A stretch of DNA of 64,000 bases. It comes from Trogon surrucura. Its lineage: Eukaryota; Chordata; Aves; Trogoniformes; Trogonidae. Positions 27,001-36,000 of the stretch are shown here, piece after piece. Numbering within the stretch: position 1 is the stretch's first letter; each line of letters begins with the position of its first letter. The notes beneath the pieces were generated by a model. It saw only the letters and a list, made by a program, of their open reading frames with translations. It was not told the DNA's origin and did not search any database. The DNA lies in assembly GCA_020746105.1 (NCBI GenBank), contig CM036622.1, positions 43,191,477-43,255,476 of the forward strand, in the 5' to 3' direction. The position numbers were made by a program, and so were the translations under genes.

Positions 27001-30000
27001 ATTGTCTCCAGTCATAATTTTTTGTATCTGTTGTATTGTCCCCCAGTCATCTTTCTTCCAGGCAGAAGAGTTCTGGTCTGCCCAGCTCTTCCACACACTA
27101 CATGGTTCCATGGCTTTGATCATGCTCAATACAATATATCTTTTCTTCCTCATATTCCAAGAAGAATCCTAGTCGTAGCTGGGCACAATCTTCAGTGCTT
27201 TTTTGTTCCTAATTTACAATGTTGTGAAAACAAAATGTTCTTTCGAGTCTGGGCTGGTCATACTATCACAGTCACAACAATAAAAGAAAATACTAATGAC
27301 TACAGCCTATTTCAGTACATCTAGGCTCTAACAATGACTGGGGTAAAACACAAGCTCCTGTCTCTGGAAAATCACATTTTTTTAACTGATGACTACAGGT
27401 CACGTCCAATATATCTTAAAATGTTTCTTGCAACATGCAAAATTGGCAGACTTGTGAAGAGACTTTTTTTTTTTTTTAGGATGGCAAGCAAAGCATTTTC
27501 TTCAGATACTCTTCTTCCTTCATTACACAAATCTGGAAACATGATATGAGAATGCAGTTTTGATTTCAGAAGACAAATCCAACAGTATCCAATATACAGA
27601 TACTCTGAGTTTTGAGTGTCCAAACTTGGAGATAATCTCATTAGTGAAGTCTGTTGCTAAGCAGAACTACAATAGTGGCTTATATAATACTAAATCATTA
27701 AAAATCGGTAGTATAAATAAAATTCATCCTCATTTCCCATCCTGGATCTCTTTTGCCTCCCTCAGAGTGTGTGGTTTAGATTAGATCGTCTACTCTGTCT
27801 TGCTTTAAAGGGCTTCTGACATCAAAAATACCATATCACAGTCTTGGAGGATCATTACTGTAGATGGTTACAAGATATTTCTCTGCCTTGCTGTGGAAAT
27901 AAAATCATCAAAGTTTTTGCATGACAGATGAAAACTGAAAGATCTCTTTGGTAGTCCATACTCTCTTCTTCAAAATTAACATGTAGTAAATTTGAGACAA
28001 TAATGCAAACCTGTAACACGCAGTCCCATCATAAGCAGTTTAGAGAGATCTATAGGAAAATTCAGCTATAAAGATAACTACTTATCTGTGGGAAGCAGAA
28101 AGCCCAGTATTCTTTTCCTTCATAGATGGTTCTAATTTCTTCTTGTCAACAGATCTCTGTCTTGCTGCAGAACTTTTCACTTTCTCACATACATTCTTTT
28201 CTGTAAAATCATTAAGATTCTGGGGTTGGCCAGAGACCTTAGCATCAACTACTTCCATACGCTGGTAATTCTTCTCATATGTTGGTTCTTTAAAAAAATT
28301 ATGTTGCTAATAAAAGAAGGAGTCATGGTTTGTCAGTCATATTGCTATACGAATAATGCATATTAAAACAATGTTATAAGCACAGCTGCAGGATGCTGTG
28401 CTTAAAAATTGCATGTACTAAACGTAGAACTACATTATAAGGATAAAATCAGATTGCCTTTAAAAGAAGGAAACATTAATACAGAAAGTAGGTGTTTCTA
28501 TGGCCAAATTAAAATTTTTAAAATAAATTAATTAACTAAATTTGGAACTTCTTGAACATACTTGAATGTTGGATGTTCAATTTCTAATAATTAAACAGTT
28601 AAATAATTTGTGAAACAAGCACTTTTATAGATCCTAATTCTAAATGAGTTTTAAGGTCTAAAATTGCAAAGTCAGACATTCTGCTTTCAATGGATCATTT
28701 ATATAAAACCTATTTCCCTGCATAAAGGATTTACAAAAAATTCCCACAAAAATAATGAACATAAAACTGAAAATAGGCTATGATAAACTGCTAGACTTCA
28801 GTTCCAAGTAATTTAATTTGGTATAGTTTAGAATTAATATAAACACATTCCATTTCAGTTTTTTCATCTCCTGTCTCTCAGGACAAAACATTGTTGAACA
28901 AGCCACACAGAAGAATGGACATGAGTGGCACCTACCAATCCTTCAGCTGTCCATGGCCGATCAAAAACAGCCAGAACAGAAAGGACTCTTGTCAACTCTT
29001 ATTCTCTATTGGACCATATTCAATTTTTACAGGAAAGACAGCATACGATCATCACTTATTATTATTATTGCAGCTGTCACTACCAGATAGGTGAAGACAT
29101 TCCTTCCCATTTCTGAGTCAAGGCAGTTTTAAGGAGACAGTCACAGTACGGGCTGTTTCCGACCAGTCCCTGACGTGAATCGGCTGTTCCAGGTTTGCTG
29201 ATCCAACTGTCAGCTCATAAACTAACTCATGCGAATTCCCTCGCTCCGAAAACGACTCTAGACAAGACCACTGAACACAGGACGAACTACACAAACCACA
29301 GGGGAGCTGACGCCGTAGCCTGAGTAGCTAAGCACATGCTAAAAAGTACGTTTCCTACAGCACTACACGCCAACACAGCAACTCTAAAAGTTAGCTTGAA
29401 CACGGCCAAGAGATACTATAAAAATTAACTGGGTCTGCAACCTATGTGTATGTAATGAGCTTTTCGAAGCTCTCCTCTCCTCTCATAATAAATTATGACT
29501 GGAAATAGTCTTGATTTATTTTAATAAAGACTATTTCCAGTCATAATTTATTTCATGTAGGCAACTTTGGAAATACAGTTTTTCTCTGCTTTCCAGAGTT
29601 CTAGAGTAGAGAAAATTTTCCCTCAAGCACAAACGCTCTGCAGCTCTACATTATTAACCTGTTTAGATTCTAGTTTCAGAATGCAGAATGTACTAAACCA
29701 GCTCTTCAGCAAGGCAATACGATGTGATATTCCTAAATCATTAAAATGGTATAATTTAGATGCTTCAGCATAAACATATTAAGTAAGTTATACGACAACT
29801 GGATGGAACTAGGATAAATTCTATTTATTTACTCCTATTCAATAAGTGTACACATTTCTTGAATAGCTACGGTATATTTACAAGAGCAGAAGAAAGGTAT
29901 ATTATCTCTATTATCTATATTTAGAACTTTAAAAATTATGAAAATATTACCATATTTTACATTTCATGACTATCAAACAAAGACAAATCACTTTGAAAAT

Positions 30001-33000
30001 ACATTAAGCCCATAATTATGTCTAAAAACATTAATATATTACCCAATTTATAAAATGTAAACCACTACGTACATAAAACATTTTTAAAATACTTGCCTAT
30101 GAGATAAATAAAACACATTTTGGAACTTACTGCACTTTCAAATGAACAACTAACAAATTTAATTCCATTACTGTTAACATAAGCTCCTGTATTTATGTGT
30201 ACAACTTGAAAAGCTCTGTTCTTTCAGAACTCTCAAATATCCGTATCTCAGAAAAAAAACCCAACAGCCTTACATCTCAGAAAATCAGAACTAAAGAAAA
30301 TTTCCCTGTTCATAACTTCCTTCTTGCAATAATTAAAATTCCATATATACAAGCAAAACAAAACTTTTGACAGCTTTTAGCCTGTAATGAATTTTAGCAC
30401 CAAGTTATTAACCTAGCATAACCACAATAGAAATCTGAAAAAAAGAGTTTTTAGCAGGAGTAATCAAAGAACTAAAATTGTAGTGGCACTCTGGGACTCT
30501 ACCTAATATGGAGCTCTAAATAAAAGCCAAACCACTTGCATTTTACAGTGGCTGAAGCAACATAGAGTGTGCGAGCTGGATGCTTAACTCTCAGCTCTGA
30601 TATTTAAATCAGGCATTTCTCATTAAAAAGTCAGGCTACTATTTTAATTGTGTTACAAAGAATGAAGATTAAAATGTAAGTGGTTTTGATCACAGAAAAA
30701 TATTGTCATAAAATGCTGACCTTTCCTTGAGGATATCATATTTTCCTGGTTTAAGATTTCCAGCGCTCCATAAAGAGTAACACCAGAAGATGAGCAAAAT
30801 GAAAATGAGCAAATTTTTTAATGCAAAATTAGAAACTGACCTCACATGTTGGATCAAACTTTCTAATAACGTATCATAGAATGATATGTGAAACAGTGTA
30901 TTATTTGCTATTTACGAAAGGAGCCTATTTAGTGGAAACTGAAACAAAGCTAGAGAAAAATAACAAGCATTTCAGAGTCTTTGAAATTCTTCATTTAATC
31001 ACAAATTTACTTTGATAAAGAAAACAAACTTTCAGCTGTGTAATGTAATGTAATTCCTACCAATGTACAATGTACGTTTGTACAATGTGGAATATATGTG
31101 CAGTATCAGTAAATACGTACCTGTTTAGCCATATTTTCTACAAATCTAGGAGATTTCTCCCTTAAAAACGTGACAATATCTTTATATATGTCACTTTTTC
31201 TTTCATAGTCAATGTAATCTGTACCCTTCTTCTGACCCTTAAAAGAAGAATAAATTTAAAATTATTAATGGTATTGCCTTACACAGGTAATTCAATGTAC
31301 ATCATAAGACAGTGCTAAAGAGCAGAGAGGTCACAGAATCACATCAGGCTGTAACGGATTAGGTACAGAAGTCTCATGCTCATCAGCGTTCATCAAACTT
31401 CAGCAATGCTTTGTAAAGATGTATGGACCATTTCCATGGATCCCAACACATAATCAAGTTATTACACTAAATTCTGCGAGTAATTACTATCAGTTAATTG
31501 TACTGTGCATAGAGAATTTATGGCTTATGGCAAACAACCAAATAAATAAGAGTGCAGTAGGGCAGACGCCTAAAAGGAACAGAAAATAATGGGACCTGAC
31601 TAGCCTAAGTTTTACGAGCTTCATCCATCAGAAATGTGCTAAGTCAAAATTTCCCTGGATTTTTTTAACTCTTACAAAATCAATTTGTGCCTGCCAGGCA
31701 CCTGTCTCTCTTCAAAAAAAATGTCACTGCTTAACACATATAAGGTCACACATAACACAGATTATGCCTAACTAAAACTTATCTGTAAGTAAACAGGTAA
31801 TCAAAATGAAAGTAGATGAGAGAAATAATTCCTGAAAAGCTTCCACTGAAAAGAGAAATAACTGCTTATCTTTTATAAAAAGACAAAAAGCAAGCTATAT
31901 TAGCCCCACAAAACAATATTGCACCTCAGATCAAGATCAACGGGGCACTAGAGAGGCTTCTAGTCCCACAGTACTTTTAAATAGGAATAGTGTGAAGGAC
32001 TGTCAGGACGTTTGAAGACTAATAAACTTCGCAAGCAAGAAGTGCTGAGTACACTCCTAGTATAAAACTTAACAGAAGCAGCACTCAAAACATACAGGAA
32101 AAATAGGAGATGTGTTGCTGCATCTTCTCCTTCTCTACCAACAAACTAACTGTGCAGGTCTCAGTGCCTCAACGCCACTACCCTAAACCTGATGGATTTC
32201 TGCTTTTAGCACAGAAAAATATTCATTACCCCACAGAATCCTTCATTATTACTTACTCCATTTAAAAACACTCCTGCTGTGCTGCAAGTGATATACAAAG
32301 GATCGGTGTCATGTGGCTTGATGACTAAATAACAAATTTCTCCATGCACTTGTCTCCAGGGAGGAGCTCGGCATCCATTAGAGAACATGTAATCTGTAAC
32401 CAATTAGCATGAGTTTTCATCCAGTTTAAAGGTATTTTTAATAGTTATGCTTGATCATTAATGTAACATGTATACAAATAAAATTTCCAAAACAGTGTCT
32501 TACTCTTAAGAATTCATACTTGGTTAGGAATTAATCATGCAAAGTTCTGTGGCCTGATCCAATTAAGAATTGCATCTGTGCTTAGTACTTTCCAGGATCA
32601 GGGACTCGCTTTACTTCCTCTGCTTACTCTGAAGAAATTGTTATTACTGGAGATGATTTCTATAACTAAAACCTGAAGAACAGCATTCCAGAACTGAAAA
32701 TACATTTTATTTCATATAATAACTTTAAAGTAGAAATAAACACTTCAAATTCGCTAATGAAACTAATTTAGCAAATTTTACACAGAAGTCAAGTACTTCG
32801 ATAAGAGTATAAATAAGCACGAGATATGATCAGATCTGGACCTGATGTATATTCCAGTGATTCCAGGACTGTATCTTCTCCTTTCCCAGAGAAATTCATG
32901 AGAAGATTCACTTCATTATTTACAGCCATTGGATTTAGTCTTGCATCTCTGCAATTAATAGAAAATGGTCTAAAACGTATTCAGCAAAAGGAAGCACTCA

Positions 33001-36000
33001 GAGAAATGAAAAGAGAATATTATATGATTTTTCTTTTACATTGAATCGTAATAGTAGCAACAAAAATCTGTAAATGGGTCATCTTCTGTTGTTTTTCTTA
33101 ATTTTATCTGTTAGCTTAGTGAAATTTTAGTTCTACAGCTAGTATGAAGTCCTTATAACAATAAAATAGACTCGGTGTAATACTTAACATGCTTCCATGA
33201 AGAAATAAACATTTCCTTGAAAATATTTAACTGTAGTTTTGTTGTTTGTACAAATGACTTCAATTTGCTACCAAAACAAAAAACACATGCAATAAAAAAC
33301 ACACTCGTGGGCACACACTTGCATGCCCCCACCTACAGCAAAATCTTCAGAAAAAAAGTTTTTTCAATAATTTAGTGAACCGTGAAAGTTATTTCAATAA
33401 ATTTCTTTATGTCACACTAAAAGCACATCTTCTGGGTTGAAACCAATCTGATTTAACAATAAAACAACAAAAAATGCACTGGCTGACATGCTTAGCTGCC
33501 ATTTGAAATGCGCTTACTGTGAAATTTGTTTCAAAGAACTATTAAGCAGTTGCAAATCCAGCTGATGAAGAAGAAGATTGATTTTCATTTTCGTCTCTAT
33601 TTCAGGATCATCATCTTTTTTCATTTTGTCAAGTAAACGCAGCATGGACGTATCTTCTCCTTCAACAGTCCCGTACTCAGGGCCAAGAATTTTCACTATA
33701 GGATCTCTGTTAGCTGTGAACACGAAAAATAATCATATACTGTGATACTAAGATAAAACTGATTAAGCAAGGCAAACACATTTTACAGCAATTGCTGAAG
33801 AATTTTGATGCTACTAATTCAGCACAAGAACTTTAATATTACGTCTAGATATTCAGCAAATATTACGGTGTGATGGATTCTTTCATATCCCTATGTTGTA
33901 ATCTGAAATGCGCTTTTAAAAGTATGAAAACATTAAGAACAAAAAAAAATTCATAACGAACAAAATTGCTTTTCACGACAAAGATTAAGATTCATTCAAC
34001 CAAGAGGCAAGTATTAAATATTTCCCTTTATCAACAGTCCCCTTTCCAGAAAATATGCCTGACTGATAGCTAAAACAGGAAATCAATGTGTTTAACTCAC
34101 TGAAAATTGATCATTTGGAAAAAAGATTTACTGTTAAAGAACACTTTTAAAGTTTTCTAGCAGCATTCACAACGGCCCACTGACTCCCTCAGCTATGCCA
34201 GCTGTTCTTTTTGGTAAACAGTGACATAACTGCATGTCAATGGGTTTTACAAAAAAATTTTGCTCTGTTCCTGCAAATGAAGTCCCATGTATCTGTGAAT
34301 GCCTCTGCATGACACCCTGCCCATATCTTTCTTGTCTATTACTCACGGTGGATCACTGTCAGTAACAGGACCCTGGATTAGATGCATCTGAAGTTTGATC
34401 CCGTATGAGCATTCGTATTTTAGTATTGCAGATGCAATTTCTATTAATATTAGCAAATAATATTACTGAACTCTTCTACCTCAAATGAGAGGAGAATTAT
34501 CTGGTTTAGCATATCAAGGGCCTTCTTGTCAATTTGAAAATACAGGACTTGAATCTGACACAGTAGAAGGACTTGTACCTATATTGTAAAAGCCGTTGTG
34601 AGAAGGACCCGAAAGCAGTCACTGTGAACCTTGTGCAGGTAAGAATGTCTTAAGCATAGAAGTTTTGATTTGGCTATTTTTTAAGGATGCAACATTTAAA
34701 AGAGGATTAAACTAGAAGGATAGGTAAAAATGGCTATTAGCCCCCAGTAAGACATTCTTCAGAAATTTAAATCTGATACCTGCTGCAGTAGCTGGGGTAT
34801 TATTCAGTATACATGTGCTTGTACATGAGATTCAACAATTTTATTTTATTCTAAGTTATCAATTTCCGTGAAAATAAAATAAATAGAAACACCATTAAAT
34901 TCTGGATTAGTATCCTTAGCCACTTTCATGAACCAACATCTTCTCACACACTTAAAATGAAGCCATGCTTTTCTTCACATTTCATAAACACAAATTGAAG
35001 AAGACATACTTTTTAAGAGTGAGGAAAGGTGAAAAAAGAAAAGAAGAAAGGAAACCTTCAAGGCATGCTTGTGCTTCCTTTAACTTTTTTTCCATAGCAA
35101 TTTGCAGCAAGCTGGACAGCTGGCCAAAACTGCGAACTCTGAGAGTTGATGCCGTGAGGAGAAGCAATGGTTGGCCATCTTTACCTTTGGCTTCAGACTG
35201 AACAGTTCCTTCACTAGAAAAAATAAATGACATCTTTTTAGAATAAAAACTTTAATAAGTAGTACACTTTAGAGAAGAATAGTGAATGTTATTCAAGCTT
35301 CATATGATAAAGTATATATAATTTCAGATAACTTCTGAGGTAAAGCAATTTATTCACCACAGATCAGCAGGAAGATGTGCCCAAAGGATGCTGAGACCCC
35401 ACGGAGAGTCTGCACTGGAGCAAGGCTCCTGGCAGGACCTGTGGACCCACGGAGAGAGGAGTCCTCAGGTGGAGCAGGTTTGCTGGCAGGACTCTTGACT
35501 CCACAGGGGACCCACTGGAGCAGTCAGTTCCTGAAGGACTGCACCACATGGAAGGGACTCACAGTGGAGCAGTTTGTGAAAAACTGCAGCTCATCGGAAT
35601 CACCAGTGTTGGCGGTGAAGCTGAGCTTGGTAAGAAGGGGGGGGTTGGGGAAGGTGTTCTAACATTTGGTTTCATTTCTCATTATACTACTCTAACTTTT
35701 GACTGGCAATAAATAAAATTAATTTCCGTGAGCTGAGTCTGGTTTGCCCATGACAGTTAACAGGTGAGTGACCTCCCTGTCTTTATCTCAACCCACACGC
35801 CTTCTGCCACATTTTGCTCTCCTGTCCAGGTGAGGCGAGGCGTGATAGAGCAGCTTCCGTGGGCCCCTGGTGTCCAGACAAGGTCAACCCACCACACAGG
35901 AGCCACTCCCAACACCAAGAGAAATCACAGGCTTAATCACTGTTAGACCCATGTTGTAATAAGTCTTAGGAACAGACAGTGCAAGCTGTATAAATCACTG

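Noticed and set aside
26393-28085. U12-type AT-AC intron explaining the ATAAGT donor
   Set aside because: U12 donors read ATATCCTT and the acceptor would end AC; here it ends TTTTAG and no U12 branch site is apparent.
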